Shown: positions 1-8,922, numbered from the stretch's first letter. The stretch is DNA of 64,000 nucleotides from Streptomyces roseoverticillatus (GCF_000719265.1 NZ_JOFL01000013.1:1-64000); one strand, 5' to 3'. Translations and numbers: made by a program. The notes: generated by a model not told the origin, from the letters alone.

Positions 1-685
1 CGCCGCACCCACCCCCGCCCCCGCTGCCGCCGGAGCCGGCGCAGCAGCCGGCGCGGGCACCCAGCCCGGCTCCGTAGGCGACCCCAACCAGGTCCGCCAG
101 ATGTGGCCCGCCATCCTGGACGCGGTCAAGAACCGCCGGCGCTTCACCTGGATCGTCCTCAGCCAGAACGCCGAGGTCGTCGGCTTCGACGGCACGACCC
201 TGCAGATCGGCTTCGCCAACGTCGGCGCGCGCGACAGCTTCGCCAACAGCGGCAGCGAAGAGGTCCTCCGCCAGGCGATCGGCGACGCCTACCAGGGCCA
301 GGTCCAGTGGAAGATCGAACTCGTCGTCGGGGCCGGCGCCCCCGCGGGCTCCCCCACCGGCAGCTTCGCCGGCGGCTTCAGCAGCGGCGGCTTCAACGGT
401 GCCGGGTACGCCCCGCAGGCCCCCGCGCACGCCGCCCCCCGCCCCGCCGCGGCCCCCGCCCCGGCGGCAGCCCCGCAGCCCCAGTACCAGGCGCCCGCGT
501 CCCCCACGCCTCCGCCGCCCCCGCCGGCCCAGGCGTACCGCGAGCCCGAGCCGCCGCCCGTCGCCCCCGAGGACGACATGCCCGCCGAGGACGACCCCGA
601 CCTCGACGAGACGGCCCTGACCGGCCACGACCTCATCGTCCGCGAGCTGGGCGCGACCGTCATCGAAGAGATCGCGAACGAGTAA
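1..685 (+). CDS. dnaX: DNA polymerase III subunit gamma/tau, 3' part
   Basis: This is the C-terminal part of the clamp-loader subunit of the replicative polymerase; the 5' end lies outside the window and the reading frame is open from base 2. A Pro/Ala-rich linker leads into a tau-type domain ([12 protein letters not shown], then [15 protein letters not shown]), which in this family contacts the polymerase core. A second Pro/Ala-rich stretch and an acidic tail ([13 protein letters not shown]) follow, ending in VIEEIANE. The next genes are ybaB and recR, the usual bacterial dnaX-ybaB-recR order. The last 24 bases, stop codon included, are repeated directly downstream. Family assignment is secure; the ATPase domain cannot be checked here. 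Confidence 0.93.
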   Translation, partial: AAPTPAPAAAGAGAAAGAGTQPGSVGDPNQVRQMWPAILDAVKNRRRFTWIVLSQNAEVVGFDGTTLQIGFANVGARDSFANSGSEEVLRQAIGDAYQGQVQWKIELVVGAGAPAGSPTGSFAGGFSSGGFNGAGYAPQAPAHAAPRPAAAPAPAAAPQPQYQAPASPTPPPPPPAQAYREPEPPPVAPEDDMPAEDDPDLDETALTGHDLIVRELGATVIEEIANE

Positions 686-709
686 ATCGAAGAGATCGCG
701 AACGAGTAA
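662..709 (+). repeat. Perfect 24-bp tandem duplication spanning the dnaX stop codon
   Basis: Bases 662-685 (last seven sense codons of dnaX plus TAA) are repeated exactly at 686-709. The unit is a multiple of three, so the second copy also reads IEEIANE-stop in the same frame. A readthrough product would simply carry seven extra residues. It looks like a recent replication-slippage event. Confidence 0.95.
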
Positions 710-894
710 GGCGAGCACACCGGGGGCCGGCCGCGACCCGCCCCACCAGCGACAACACCGGAACCCCCCTGGGTGCGCCGCATGCGCCCCCAGGCGCCCC
801 CTGTTCTTCTTCGTCCGGCATGGGGCGCCGGAGGCGGCGACCACGTAGGCTCGGGCTACCGAGACAAACGTCGTCGAAAGCCAGGAGCGAACTC

Positions 895-1239
895 GTGATT
901 CCCGGTGGTGGCCAGCCCAACATGCAGCAGCTCCTCCAGCAGGCGCAGAAGATGCAGCAGGATCTCGCCGCGGCACAGGAGGAGCTCGCCCGTACGCCCG
1001 TGGAGGGCACGTCGGGCGGCGGCCTGGTGAAGGCGACGGTCACCGGCGCCGGCGAGCTCCAGGCCCTGGCGATCGACCCCAAGGCCGTCGACCCCGAGGA
1101 CACCGAGACGCTCGCCGATCTCATCCTCGCCGCCGTCCGCGACGCCAACGCCTCCGCCCAGCAGCTGCAGCAGCAGAAGCTCGGCCCGCTCGCCCAGGGC
1201 CTGGGCGGCGGCAGCGGCATCCCCGGCCTGCCGTTCTGA
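895..1239 (+). CDS. ybaB: YbaB/EbfC family nucleoid-associated protein
   Basis: This small protein (114 aa) belongs to the YbaB/EbfC family, homodimeric DNA-binding proteins linked to recR across bacteria. It reads [21 protein letters not shown] at the N terminus, a coiled helical segment, then the family core ([37 protein letters not shown]) and a Gln/Gly-rich tail ending GIPGLPF. The start is the GTG at 895, with AGGAG at 883-887. An upstream extension in the same frame is a high-GC artefact. recR follows after an 80-bp gap, so the two are probably co-transcribed. The 185-bp gap after dnaX may carry their own promoter, but I see no clear box. Confidence 0.93.
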   Translation: MIPGGGQPNMQQLLQQAQKMQQDLAAAQEELARTPVEGTSGGGLVKATVTGAGELQALAIDPKAVDPEDTETLADLILAAVRDANASAQQLQQQKLGPLAQGLGGGSGIPGLPF

Positions 1240-1318
1240 TCTGACGGCAGTCCACCCCTGCTGAACCCGCCGGAACAAAGCAAGACGCCGGAACAAACCA
1301 AGAAGGAGCATTCGATCC

Positions 1319-1918
1319 GTGTATGAAGGCGTGGTCCAGGACCTCATCGACGAGCTGGGCAGGCTGCCCGGCGTCGGTCCCAAGAGCGCGCAGCGGATCG
1401 CCTTCCACATCCTCCAGGCCGAGCCGGCCGACGTCCGCCGGCTCGCCCACGCCCTGACCGAGGTCAAGGCCAAGGTCCGCTTCTGCGCGGTCTGCGGCAA
1501 TGTCGCCCAGGAGGAGCGGTGCCGGGTCTGCCAGGACCCGCGTCGCGACCCCGCGGTGATCTGCGTCGTGGAGGAGTCCAAGGACGTCGTCGCCATCGAG
1601 CGGACGCGAGAGTTCCGCGGCCGCTACCACGTCCTCGGCGGGGCCATCAGCCCCATCGAGGGCGTCGGTCCCGACGATCTGCGCATCCGCGAGCTGCTCG
1701 CCCGGCTCGCGGACGGCACGGTCACCGAGCTGATTCTGGCCACCGACCCCAATCTGGAAGGTGAGGCCACCGCCACGTACCTCGCCCGCATGGTGAAGCC
1801 CATGGGGCTCAAGGTCACGCGGCTGGCCAGCGGCCTCCCTGTAGGGGGAGACCTTGAATATGCCGACGAGGTCACGCTCGGGCGTGCCTTCGAAGGGAGA
1901 CGACTCCTCGATGTCTGA
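1319..1918 (+). CDS. recR: Recombination mediator protein RecR
   Basis: RecR acts with RecF/RecO to load RecA onto gapped DNA. The 199-residue protein has the normal family length. It has an N-terminal helix-hairpin-helix ([17 protein letters not shown]), a four-cysteine zinc motif (C56, C59, C68, C71 in [17 protein letters not shown]) and a TOPRIM domain starting near residue 79 ([16 protein letters not shown], later [17 protein letters not shown]). It starts at GTG 1319, with AAGGAG about 11 bases upstream. Its last 8 bases overlap the next gene. Confidence 0.97.
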   Translation: MYEGVVQDLIDELGRLPGVGPKSAQRIAFHILQAEPADVRRLAHALTEVKAKVRFCAVCGNVAQEERCRVCQDPRRDPAVICVVEESKDVVAIERTREFRGRYHVLGGAISPIEGVGPDDLRIRELLARLADGTVTELILATDPNLEGEATATYLARMVKPMGLKVTRLASGLPVGGDLEYADEVTLGRAFEGRRLLDV

Positions 1919-2567
1919 CGCAACGCTGCATGACGCCAAACGCGACCCCGACGACTTCGCGGTCTCGGTCGCGGACTCCATCGAGAGCTTCATCGTCGCC
2001 GTCGCCGAGGTGTCGCGCGGCGATGAGCCCGACAGCGCCGTGCCCTTCCTGCTGCTGGAGATCTCCCAGCTGCTCCTCACCGGCGGCAGGCTCGGCGCGC
2101 ACGAAGACTTCCTCCCCGACGAGCGCTACGAGCCCGACGTGGGCCCCGAGCCGGACGTCGACGAGCTGCGGGAGCGCTTCGCCCGGCTCCTCGACCCCGT
2201 GGACGTCTACTCGGAGATCTTCGACCCCTACGTGCCGCGCTCCGCCCCCGTCGCCTCCCGGATCTCCGACGATCTGGCCGACATCATCACCGACCTGCGG
2301 CACGGCATGGCCCACTACCGCGACGGCCGGGTCAGCGAGGCCCTGTGGTGGTGGCAGTTCTCGTACCTGTCCAACTGGGGCCCGACGGCCTCGGCCGCCC
2401 TCCGCGCCCTCCAGTCCCTGGTCGCCCACGTCCGCCTCGACCAGCCCCTGGACGAGCTCGGCGGCCTGGACACCGACTCCGTGGCGACGGAAGAGCGGCT
2501 CGCCGAGGAGGCAGGACGCGTGATGGAAGCGGAGATCGCGGGCCCGCTGGGGCTGCACGGCGTCTGA
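1911..2567 (+). CDS. DUF5063 domain protein
   Basis: This 218-residue protein of unknown function is the DUF5063 protein usually found after recR in streptomycetes. The sequence is acidic and helical, with [21 protein letters not shown] near the N terminus and a Trp-rich stretch ([16 protein letters not shown]) near residue 148. There is no signal peptide, membrane segment or catalytic motif. I chose ATG 1911, which overlaps the recR stop, over an in-frame ATG at 1854 because the 1854 extension lies entirely within recR; GAAGGGAGA lies upstream. Translational coupling to recR is likely. No function is proposed. Confidence 0.85.
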   Translation: MSDATLHDAKRDPDDFAVSVADSIESFIVAVAEVSRGDEPDSAVPFLLLEISQLLLTGGRLGAHEDFLPDERYEPDVGPEPDVDELRERFARLLDPVDVYSEIFDPYVPRSAPVASRISDDLADIITDLRHGMAHYRDGRVSEALWWWQFSYLSNWGPTASAALRALQSLVAHVRLDQPLDELGGLDTDSVATEERLAEEAGRVMEAEIAGPLGLHGV

Positions 2568-2689
2568 CGGGTCCGACTTCGGCCATCGTTGAGGATTCGA
2601 TGTCCCCGGCCGCCTTCCCCTCGTAGCCTGCGAGTGGGCCTGACCCGGTAGCTCCCGGGCCGGTCGCTCACCAACGAGGGGAAGAGGAC

Positions 2690-3748
2690 ATGGACGTCAC
2701 TCCCGGCACTGGAAACCCTCCCGACCACCCCGCCGACCACCCCGCATTCTCCGCCCAGCTGAGCGAAGTCTCCCTCGGCCACTTCTACGCCTCCGCACTG
2801 CGCGCCGTCGCCGTCCACCGCGTCGCCGACCACCTCGCCGACGGCCCGCTGCAGAGCGGCGAGCTCGCCCGGCGCGCCGGCCTCCACGGCCCCACGCTGC
2901 GCCGCGTCCTGCGGCTGCTCGCCACGCGCGGCATCTTCCAAGAAGACGAGCAGGGCGCCTTCGCCCTCACCCCGGACGCTGAGCCGCTCCGTACGGACGT
3001 GCCCGCCTCGGCGCACACCGGCATGGTCTGGATCACCGACGAAGTCTTCCAGCGATCGGCAGCAGGCATGGAAGACACCCTCCGTACGGGCAGGACGCCG
3101 TTCGATACGGCGTACGGCATGCCCTTCTTCGACTACCTGCGGACGAACGCCGACGCCCAGCAGTCCTTCGACACGGGCATGGCGAGCATGTCCGGCCCGG
3201 AAGACGAACTCATAGCCGAAACGTACGAGTTCCCCGCCACCGGCACGGTCGTGGACGTCGGCGGCGGCCGTGGCGGCCTGGTCCGGGCTGTGCTCAGCCG
3301 AAACCCCGGGCTCACCGGCGTCCTGTTCGACCAGGAGCAGACGGTGGCCGCGCACCTCCTGGACGAGGGCCCGAGCGCCAAGGAGATCGCCGGCCGCTGG
3401 CGGACGGACGGCGGCAGCTTCTTCGAGTCCGTGACGCCCGGCGGCGACATCTACGTCCTGAAGCACATCCTGCACGACTGGAAGGACGAGGACTGCCTGC
3501 GCATCCTGCGCGCGATCCGCGCGGCGATCCCCGTGGGCGGCAGGCTGCTGGCCGTCGACGCGGTCCTTCCGCCCGGAAACGAGCCGCACTTCGCCAAGGC
3601 GCTGGACATCATCATGCTGGCGCTCGTTACGGGCCGCGAGCGTACGGAGCAGGAGTTCCGCGACCTGCTCGGCGAGGCGGGCTTCAGGATCGACCGCATC
3701 ATCTCCGCCCCCAACTTCGCCTCGATCATCGAGGCGGTGCCGGTCTAA
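2690..3748 (+). CDS. SAM-dependent O-methyltransferase, COMT-like
   Basis: This 352-residue class I methyltransferase has the two-part architecture of small-molecule O-methyltransferases of natural-product pathways. An N-terminal winged-helix dimerisation region (RVADHLADGPLQSGELARRA...LRRVLRLLATRGIF) is followed by the SAM fold: glycine-rich motif I VVDVGGGRGG near residue 185, then the KHILHDWKDE segment carrying the family's catalytic His. It starts at ATG 2690 after GGGGAAGAGG and ends just before a strong terminator. It is monocistronic and not inside a visible biosynthetic cluster, so its substrate (a phenol, polyketide or amino acid derivative) cannot be told. Confidence 0.9.
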   Translation: MDVTPGTGNPPDHPADHPAFSAQLSEVSLGHFYASALRAVAVHRVADHLADGPLQSGELARRAGLHGPTLRRVLRLLATRGIFQEDEQGAFALTPDAEPLRTDVPASAHTGMVWITDEVFQRSAAGMEDTLRTGRTPFDTAYGMPFFDYLRTNADAQQSFDTGMASMSGPEDELIAETYEFPATGTVVDVGGGRGGLVRAVLSRNPGLTGVLFDQEQTVAAHLLDEGPSAKEIAGRWRTDGGSFFESVTPGGDIYVLKHILHDWKDEDCLRILRAIRAAIPVGGRLLAVDAVLPPGNEPHFAKALDIIMLALVTGRERTEQEFRDLLGEAGFRIDRIISAPNFASIIEAVPV

Positions 3749-3778
3749 CCCGGCAGCCAACCCTGACGCGGCGATAAC

Positions 3779-3815
3779 GTTCCCCCGCACACGCACACTC
3801 GTGCGGGGGAACTTT
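3779..3815 (+). terminator. Intrinsic terminator after the O-methyltransferase
   Basis: A perfect 12-bp stem (GTTCCCCCGCAC at 3779-3790 against GTGCGGGGGAAC at 3801-3812) with a 10-base loop is followed by TTT. It lies 30 bases after the methyltransferase stop and isolates it from the regulator downstream. Confidence 0.85.
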
Positions 3816-3898
3816 GGCCGTTCTGGCTCGTATCCGGCTGGCCGGGCCTAGCCTCTGGCGCAACCATGTCGGTACGGACCGTGAGGTGAACGGCGACG

Positions 3899-4708
3899 AT
3901 GCTGCGCAATTCCCGACCCCCCATTGCATGGCGGTACTGCGGCGGCCAGATCAAGATGTGGCGAGGGCAAGCAGACGTCACACGCGAGGAGTTGGCGGCA
4001 GAGGCCAACTACGACGTCGAAACCGTGAAGTCGATGGAGCAGGGGCGGCGGCGGCCGACGCTGCGACTGCTGCAGGTGGCGGACCAGTTGTGCGGGGCAA
4101 AGGGGTTCCTGATTGCGGCGGAGGAGTACTTGCTGCCGGAGAGGGACCTCACGCGTGTACCGGAGTTCCTGGCCGCGGAGGCCGAGGCAGTCGCGGTGCA
4201 AGGCTTCGAGCTCGTCCTTGTCCCCGGTTTGCTGCAGACCGAGGAGTACACACGAGCGCTCATGACCGTGCGCATTCCTCCCCGCACCCAAGAGAAGATC
4301 GAGGCCGACGTCGGGCACCGTGCGCAGCGGCAGGAGCGGCTCGACGAGGAAACGGTGCTGTTCAACTTCGTCATCTACGAGGCGGCTCTGCGCACCATGG
4401 TGGGCGGCCCTGAGGTGATGAAGGGGCAGCTCCGCAAGTTGCTCGAGGCGGGGGAGCAGCGAAACGTGTTCATCCAGGTTCTGCCTGTTGGGCAGGGCTA
4501 CTTCCCGGGGATGGGTGGCGCGTTTACGCTCCTGGAGAGCCCGGAGTGCGAGCAATTCGTCTACACGGAGTGCCAAGGGGTCAGCTCGCTGGACTCAGAA
4601 GCGCAGAGGGTCAGCACCATGGCGAAGCGCTTCGCCATGCTCCGTATGCAGGCCCTCAGCGAGGAAGAGTCCAGGCGGTTCATCAGTACGTTGATGGAGG
4701 GGTTGTGA
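3899..4708 (+). CDS. XRE-family regulator with DUF5753 domain (WhiJ-like)
   Basis: The 269-residue protein has an N-terminal XRE helix-turn-helix at about residues 15-70 (MWRGQADVTREELAAEANYD, then TVKSMEQGRRRPTLRLLQVAD). A DUF5753 ligand/partner domain fills the rest (GFELVLVPGLLQTEEYTRAL; VFIQVLPVGQGYFPGMGG). Such proteins are encoded in dozens of copies in Streptomyces, each beside a small DUF397 protein as here. WhiJ and its relatives act in developmental and antibiotic control by repressing until the DUF397 partner relieves them. It overlaps the DUF397 gene by 4 bases. No third AbaA/RsbW-like kinase gene is present, so this is a two-gene module. Confidence 0.9.
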   Translation: MLRNSRPPIAWRYCGGQIKMWRGQADVTREELAAEANYDVETVKSMEQGRRRPTLRLLQVADQLCGAKGFLIAAEEYLLPERDLTRVPEFLAAEAEAVAVQGFELVLVPGLLQTEEYTRALMTVRIPPRTQEKIEADVGHRAQRQERLDEETVLFNFVIYEAALRTMVGGPEVMKGQLRKLLEAGEQRNVFIQVLPVGQGYFPGMGGAFTLLESPECEQFVYTECQGVSSLDSEAQRVSTMAKRFAMLRMQALSEEESRRFISTLMEGL

Positions 4709-4899
4709 GGGACGGGTTGAAATGGTTCAAGTCCAGCTACAGCGACGGTGATTCGCAACTCAACTGCGTGGAGGTTGCCCCAGTGAGTGAAGGTATGCGA
4801 GTCCGAGACTCGAAGCTCGGGGGTGCCGGCCCGCGGCTGTCGATACCGGGACACGCCTGGGAAGCGTTCATAACCTACGCGTCCGAGGCGTCGGACTGA
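4705..4899 (+). CDS. DUF397 small partner protein
   Basis: This 64-residue protein has the DUF397 hallmarks: LKWFKSSYSDG at the N terminus, NCVEVAP in the middle, VRDSK, and a C-terminal AWEAFITYA. DUF397 proteins are the acidic partners of DUF5753 regulators. The start is the GTG at 4705, whose TG is part of the previous stop (GTGA overlap), so translation is coupled to the regulator. An in-frame ORF running further upstream lies inside the regulator gene and is not real. Confidence 0.9.
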   Translation: MRDGLKWFKSSYSDGDSQLNCVEVAPVSEGMRVRDSKLGGAGPRLSIPGHAWEAFITYASEASD

Positions 4900-5087
4900 G
4901 CTTCGGGCGTCGGGCGTCGAGATTCGAGCCTTTTATGCAAGGAATGGGCGGGGAGGTTGAAGCCCACCCTCCCACCCATGGCGTGGTGGCGGCGGGCCCC
5001 GAACTCGCCTATACCACAAGTGACATGACTTTACGTGTTCGGGTCGCGACGATCCGCTGTGGCCGTGTAGCGTGCGCAACAACAAGC

Positions 5088-5123
5088 GACCCCCGCCGGT
5101 GCTAGCAACACCAGACGGGGGTC
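5088..5123 (+). promoter_or_regulatory. Stem-loop in the leader of the following HTH gene
   Basis: GACCCCCG (5088-5095) pairs with CGGGGGTC (5116-5123), with an inner GGTG/CACC pairing. It ends 30 bases before the ATG of the HTH gene. It is preceded by CAACAACAAGC and followed by no T-run, so it could be an attenuator, an mRNA-stability element or a protein-binding site rather than a terminator for DUF397. I recall near-identical hairpins before homologues of this HTH gene in other streptomycetes, but cannot verify this. Confidence 0.55.
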
Positions 5124-5153
5124 TGACCATCAAGATCGACATGGACGATCCTC

Positions 5154-6194
5154 ATGGCTGTTGCCAACCTTAGCGCTGACGCGCTCCCGTACGCGCCCCC
5201 CATGGCCCGACCCGGTTTCGGAAAGCGTTCCGCACCCGGCCAGGCGCCCCGCCGCGCGGACGACTTCGCTCACTTGCCCGCCCGCGAGGCATCCGTCGCG
5301 GGCTACCTGGACCGCCTGCCCGAGGGCGCGGCCATGGACGTGAAGACTCTGGCCAAGGAACTGGCGGCGTACGGCCAGCAGGCCATCCGCACCGCGCTCC
5401 AGTACCTCGTACAGGCCGGGCACCTGTTGCGCCGCCGCGAGCCGGTGGGGGAGGGCCGTACGCAGTGGGTGTTCCGTACGTACTTCTCGCGGACGCCGCG
5501 GAACGACGCGTGGTGGAAGAGGTTTTTGAAGGGCGACGCACCGCCCGAGCAGGTTGACGCGACCCCCGGACCCGAACCCGTACCCGCGCTGGAAGCCGAA
5601 CCCGTACGGGCACAGCCCCCGGCAGCCCGCTCCCGCGCGTACAAGGCGCTGGCGATGCTGGGCCGTACGGGCGACCGCCGCCTGACGCTGTCGGCGTCGG
5701 AGTGCGCGCAGTTGGAGCCGCTGGTGACGGAATGGTTCGCGCGGGGAGCGGTCGAGGCGGACGTCGTCCGGGCCGTGTCGTCGGGCCTGCCGCTGGAAGT
5801 CCACTGCGCGGGCGCCTTCGCCCGCCGCCGCCTGATCGACAAAATCCCCCCGGAACCGTTCCACGAGCCCGCCGACCCGCCCGGTCCGGTGCCCGCCGAG
5901 AAGGTGGAGTGCAGGACGTGCCGCGTCCCAGGCCCCCCGGAAGCGTTCACGGAAGGCCTGTGCCGCGCCTGCCTGCCGCCGAGCCCGTACGAGGGGGACG
6001 GCGGCGCCACGGCGGACGCCGATGCCGATGCCGAACGCGACGAGGACGTCCGCCGCCGCGTGGCGGGCCTGAGGGCGTCTTTGGTCCGGCGGCGGCCGGG
6101 CGATGCGCTGAGCCGGAAAGCAACCCGCAAGTGGGGGGTCACCCCTGCTCGGCCTGCTCAGCGCGACCGCGGGCTTCAAGGGCCCGCGCTTTGA
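5154..6194 (+). CDS. Winged-helix regulatory protein with C-terminal Cys4 zinc-ribbon-like motif
   Basis: This 346-residue protein is of a Streptomyces family usually annotated as MarR-like. Its conserved N terminus (ALPYAPPMARPGFGKRSAP) leads into a predicted winged helix at about residues 60-110 (MDVKTLAKELAAYGQQAIRTAL...GHLLRRREPVGEGRTQWVFRTYF). A variable Pro/Ala linker and a second conserved helical region (LTLSASECAQLEPLVTEWFARG) follow. A C-terminal pair C-x2-C...C-x2-C (CRTC and CRAC, 14 residues apart) looks metal-binding. Its last 56 bases overlap the convergent NTPase gene. Target and signal are unknown. Confidence 0.75.
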   Translation: MAVANLSADALPYAPPMARPGFGKRSAPGQAPRRADDFAHLPAREASVAGYLDRLPEGAAMDVKTLAKELAAYGQQAIRTALQYLVQAGHLLRRREPVGEGRTQWVFRTYFSRTPRNDAWWKRFLKGDAPPEQVDATPGPEPVPALEAEPVRAQPPAARSRAYKALAMLGRTGDRRLTLSASECAQLEPLVTEWFARGAVEADVVRAVSSGLPLEVHCAGAFARRRLIDKIPPEPFHEPADPPGPVPAEKVECRTCRVPGPPEAFTEGLCRACLPPSPYEGDGGATADADADAERDEDVRRRVAGLRASLVRRRPGDALSRKATRKWGVTPARPAQRDRGLQGPAL

Positions 6195-7923
6195 GCATGC
6201 TTACGATGCGCATGACCCGGTCGTCCACGGCGAGCGGCCGCAGAGCGGCCAAGGCCTGCTCGGCTGCGGCCAGCGCATCATCGTGACAGCCTGCGAGCCA
6301 GTGTCGTGCGGCGAGGTGGAGGTAGGCCGTGGCTCGCACGTACGGGTCCTCAACGTCGACGAGCAGCTTGGCCGCGAACCCGGCACTCACCGCGGCGATG
6401 CTCGCGTAGTCGGCGTGCTGTGGGTGCGGAAACTGCTCCCCGACCCGTTGCAGGACGCCGTCGGGGAGAGACGCGAGCACCGTGAGGCCCAGAAGGGCGG
6501 CGTCGTCCGAGGCGAGCATCAGGTCCAGCCGTGTGAGGTACAGCGGTGCGAGCTCGTGCTCGGCCAGATGAGGCCACCGTGCCGAGGCGGCGGCGAGCGT
6601 GTAGAGGGCGTGCCGGGTCCACCCCGACCACCCGCCCTTGCGGGTCAGGAGCCCGCTGGCGGCACCCGTGGCCCACGGGTCCGGTGTGTAGTCCTCCACC
6701 TCATGCCCAGGCGTGGTCAGCGCGATGAAGTCCTCGGCGAGGACGTCCGGATAGAGGGGTTCCAGCACGGTCCCGGCGTGCGGGGCGGAGGACGGATACG
6801 GCACTGCATGGTCCGTGAAGAGCCGGGCGGCGTCCCCGTCCTGGCAGGCGTCGATCGCCGTCAGGGCCGCACGGCCGTCCTGGTATGTCACGGCACCTGT
6901 GAGAGCCGCCGTATATACGGCTCGGCCGAGCGCGTCCGGGGGCGTCGCGACCCGGCCGTTGGCGTGCAGCGTCTGCCAGTGGTCACGTTCACGGTTCAGG
7001 AGGTAGGCGGAGAACTGGGCCGGAGTGTTCAGGTCGGTCGGAGCCTTCTCCGGATTACGGCGTACGAGGTCGACCGCTGTCAGCGCCGCCATGTGGATGG
7101 CGAGGACCGACCGGAATTCGGAGCCTCTGGACAGGAGGACGGATGGCGGGGTGACACCGCGCGCCCCGGGCGCATCCAGGGCGGCTGCAAACTGCTCCTG
7201 CGCCGCCGCGAAAAGATCTCCCGCGCTCGTGATCGGGTCATCCGCCAGTGTCGACAGCGGCAATTGGCCCGTCGCCAGGCCCATCCGGTCCAGCCGATTG
7301 GCGAACGGCTGCCACCACACACCCGCAGGCCGGGCCACCAGCAGTACCCGTGCCGGGCGGCCCTCCTGGCGTGCTGCGTCCTGCATGAGCTCCAGCAACT
7401 CGGTGACCGGCCACCGTTCGGCGTAGTCGGCCACCATCAGCACTCCGCGTCCGGTCGTGTCGGCGCGACACGCCGCGGACCCCACCGGCGCCGGGTCACT
7501 CGCATGCCGCGCCTGCAGCACGTCCCAGCCCGCGTCACAGCTCAGTGCTGCGAACCGCGCTGCCAACCGTGTCTTGCCCTGGCCGCCCGGTCCGTGCAAC
7601 AGCAGCACCGAGACCGGCCTCGTGCTGTCACGCCACTCGGCGAGCCGCGCCAGCTCGGCGGACCGCCCCGTAAAAGGGACGACTCCCTGCCGGGCCAGCA
7701 GCAGCCGGGCCGGCTGGGCGCGGGCCTCCTCGACGGTCAGCCGGGGGCGGGCCGAGGGGAAGGTGTCCACCCGGTACAGCGGGGGCTCCCCGCCGGTGAC
7801 GGACACATCGCCCGTCACTCCCGTCACCTGCACCACGGACCCGTAGACGATCGATCCCGCCACCCACGAGCCGCGGCTACGTGCCTCCGGCCCGGCGGCC
7901 GGGCGGCGCCTCGGCCACTTCAC
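6139..7923 (-). CDS. STAND-type NTPase with N-terminal repeat motif and helical C-terminal region
   Basis: This 594-residue P-loop NTPase starts at a GTG overlapping the upstream membrane-protein stop (GTGA). Residues 21-42 carry a 22-residue beta-like motif, also present twice in the upstream protein. Walker A is GPGGQGKT (111-118) and Walker B lies in LMVADYAERW (162-171). WWQPFANRLD and LPLSTLADDP follow as in STAND/NACHT-like ATPases. The C-terminal third is Ala/Leu-rich and TPR-like (ATAYLHLAARHWLAGCHDDALAAAE). STAND proteins are signal-responsive switches in bacterial regulation and phage defence. No nuclease, TIR or protease effector is visible, so the output may lie in the membrane partner (inference). 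Its 3' end overlaps the convergent HTH gene. Confidence 0.8.
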   Translation of the reverse strand: MKWPRRRPAAGPEARSRGSWVAGSIVYGSVVQVTGVTGDVSVTGGEPPLYRVDTFPSARPRLTVEEARAQPARLLLARQGVVPFTGRSAELARLAEWRDSTRPVSVLLLHGPGGQGKTRLAARFAALSCDAGWDVLQARHASDPAPVGSAACRADTTGRGVLMVADYAERWPVTELLELMQDAARQEGRPARVLLVARPAGVWWQPFANRLDRMGLATGQLPLSTLADDPITSAGDLFAAAQEQFAAALDAPGARGVTPPSVLLSRGSEFRSVLAIHMAALTAVDLVRRNPEKAPTDLNTPAQFSAYLLNRERDHWQTLHANGRVATPPDALGRAVYTAALTGAVTYQDGRAALTAIDACQDGDAARLFTDHAVPYPSSAPHAGTVLEPLYPDVLAEDFIALTTPGHEVEDYTPDPWATGAASGLLTRKGGWSGWTRHALYTLAAASARWPHLAEHELAPLYLTRLDLMLASDDAALLGLTVLASLPDGVLQRVGEQFPHPQHADYASIAAVSAGFAAKLLVDVEDPYVRATAYLHLAARHWLAGCHDDALAAAEQALAALRPLAVDDRVMRIVSMLKARALEARGRAEQAEQG

Positions 7924-8369
7924 GGGCCCTGCTCGATGTCGACATCTCCGTCCGTCTCACGGACCTGGTCGACCGGCCCGCCGGCCGCGCTGCCGGAAAC
8001 GGTCTGGCCGTCCCCCGGGGGCGCGGCAGGGCCCGGCGCGAGCGGCGTACCCGATACCGCCCCCGGCCCACCCGCATGCCGGATGCGTACGTTCCCGCAC
8101 GTGCGGTGGACCTGTGCCACCCCGCCCCCGACCGAGCTGCCGACTACCCCCTGACCGCCCGCCGCTTCCCGCCGCCGGCGGCGCAAGCCGGCCACCGCGA
8201 CCCACAGCCCCGCCAGCCCCACGAACAACCCGAGCACCGTGGCCCACCGCTGCGCCGCGTCCCACCCCACCAGCGCGAAGTACACCGCGAGCCCCACCAC
8301 AGCCACTGCCGCGGCCGCCCCACCCCAACGCGCCTGCATCTGTCCGCTCATATACGACGTTGTCCCCAT
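7920..8369 (-). CDS. Small membrane protein with two copies of the NTPase-shared motif
   Basis: This 149-residue protein has two hydrophobic segments (about 16-36 and 42-62), an RRRRR stop-transfer patch at 64-68 and a Gly/Ala-rich tail. The tail holds two copies of a 22-residue motif (75-96 and 124-145): V-x-G-S-x3-G-x-V-x-Q-V-x4-G-[DN]-V-x-I. The same motif, ungapped, is at residues 21-42 of the NTPase encoded immediately downstream with a 4-base overlap. I infer a membrane anchor or effector that recruits the NTPase through like-with-like motif contact. An internal ATG 18 bases in is also possible. No close family is recognised. Confidence 0.7.
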   Translation of the reverse strand: MGTTSYMSGQMQARWGGAAAAVAVVGLAVYFALVGWDAAQRWATVLGLFVGLAGLWVAVAGLRRRRREAAGGQGVVGSSVGGGVAQVHRTCGNVRIRHAGGPGAVSGTPLAPGPAAPPGDGQTVSGSAAGGPVDQVRETDGDVDIEQGP

Positions 8370-8538
8370 GGCCGAGAAGTACCGAACCGGCCAAGTGCCG
8401 TTTGTCGCGGCTTCGTTATCGCTGGGCGGTCCCGGGCGCCCGCTTTGCGCACCCGGGCCGGGTGCGCGGCCCGGAAGGCGTTGTTAGTACCTTCTTGACC
8501 GGCTTGTTCGTGGGCATCCGGGGCAGGAGGAGGAACGG

Positions 8539-8922
8539 GTGAGTGACGTAATCGCTTCGAGATTGACGGTCCGCGCTGGTGAGCGGGACCTGTGGCTCTG
8601 TTTCGAGCCGTGGGCGACGGAGCACGTCGTTGCGGCCGGCACGGCCGTTGTCGTCGAGTTCGCCGGGGCCCGGAGCGTGCTGGAGATGGAGCACCACCGC
8701 GAGGGAATCACCTTCCTCAGCAACGGCCTGCACCCGGACATCCGAGGCGAGGACGGCTCCGACGTGCTCATCCTCAGCGACGTGATGCCCCCGACGCCGG
8801 ACGTCTCCGACGAGACGCTCCGCGACGTCATGTCCGTCCTCCCGCCGGCCCGTCCCGCCACCGGCGTCAGTGGCGTCAGGGATGCTCACCATTGTCGCCG
8901 CGACCGTCGCCCGGCGGGGTGA
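8539..8922 (+). CDS. Hypothetical protein, divergent from the NTPase pair
   Basis: This 127-residue ORF starts at GTG 8539 behind a strong GGAGGAGGAA site, so it is likely expressed. The first 100 residues look like a small beta-rich domain (LTVRAGERDLWLCFEPWATEHV; VVVEFAGARSVLEMEHHREG). The last 20 are Arg/Pro-rich, overlap the convergent VOC gene by 47 bases and may be an extension. It has no signal peptide or membrane segment. The 169-bp gap to the divergent membrane-protein gene must hold both promoters. I do not recognise the family. Confidence 0.6.
   Translation: MSDVIASRLTVRAGERDLWLCFEPWATEHVVAAGTAVVVEFAGARSVLEMEHHREGITFLSNGLHPDIRGEDGSDVLILSDVMPPTPDVSDETLRDVMSVLPPARPATGVSGVRDAHHCRRDRRPAG

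Noticed and set aside
5141..5173. Ten-codon upstream ORF (MDDPHGCCQP) overlapping the HTH gene start
   Set aside because: It could be a leader peptide but has no clear ribosome binding site; the overlap may be chance.
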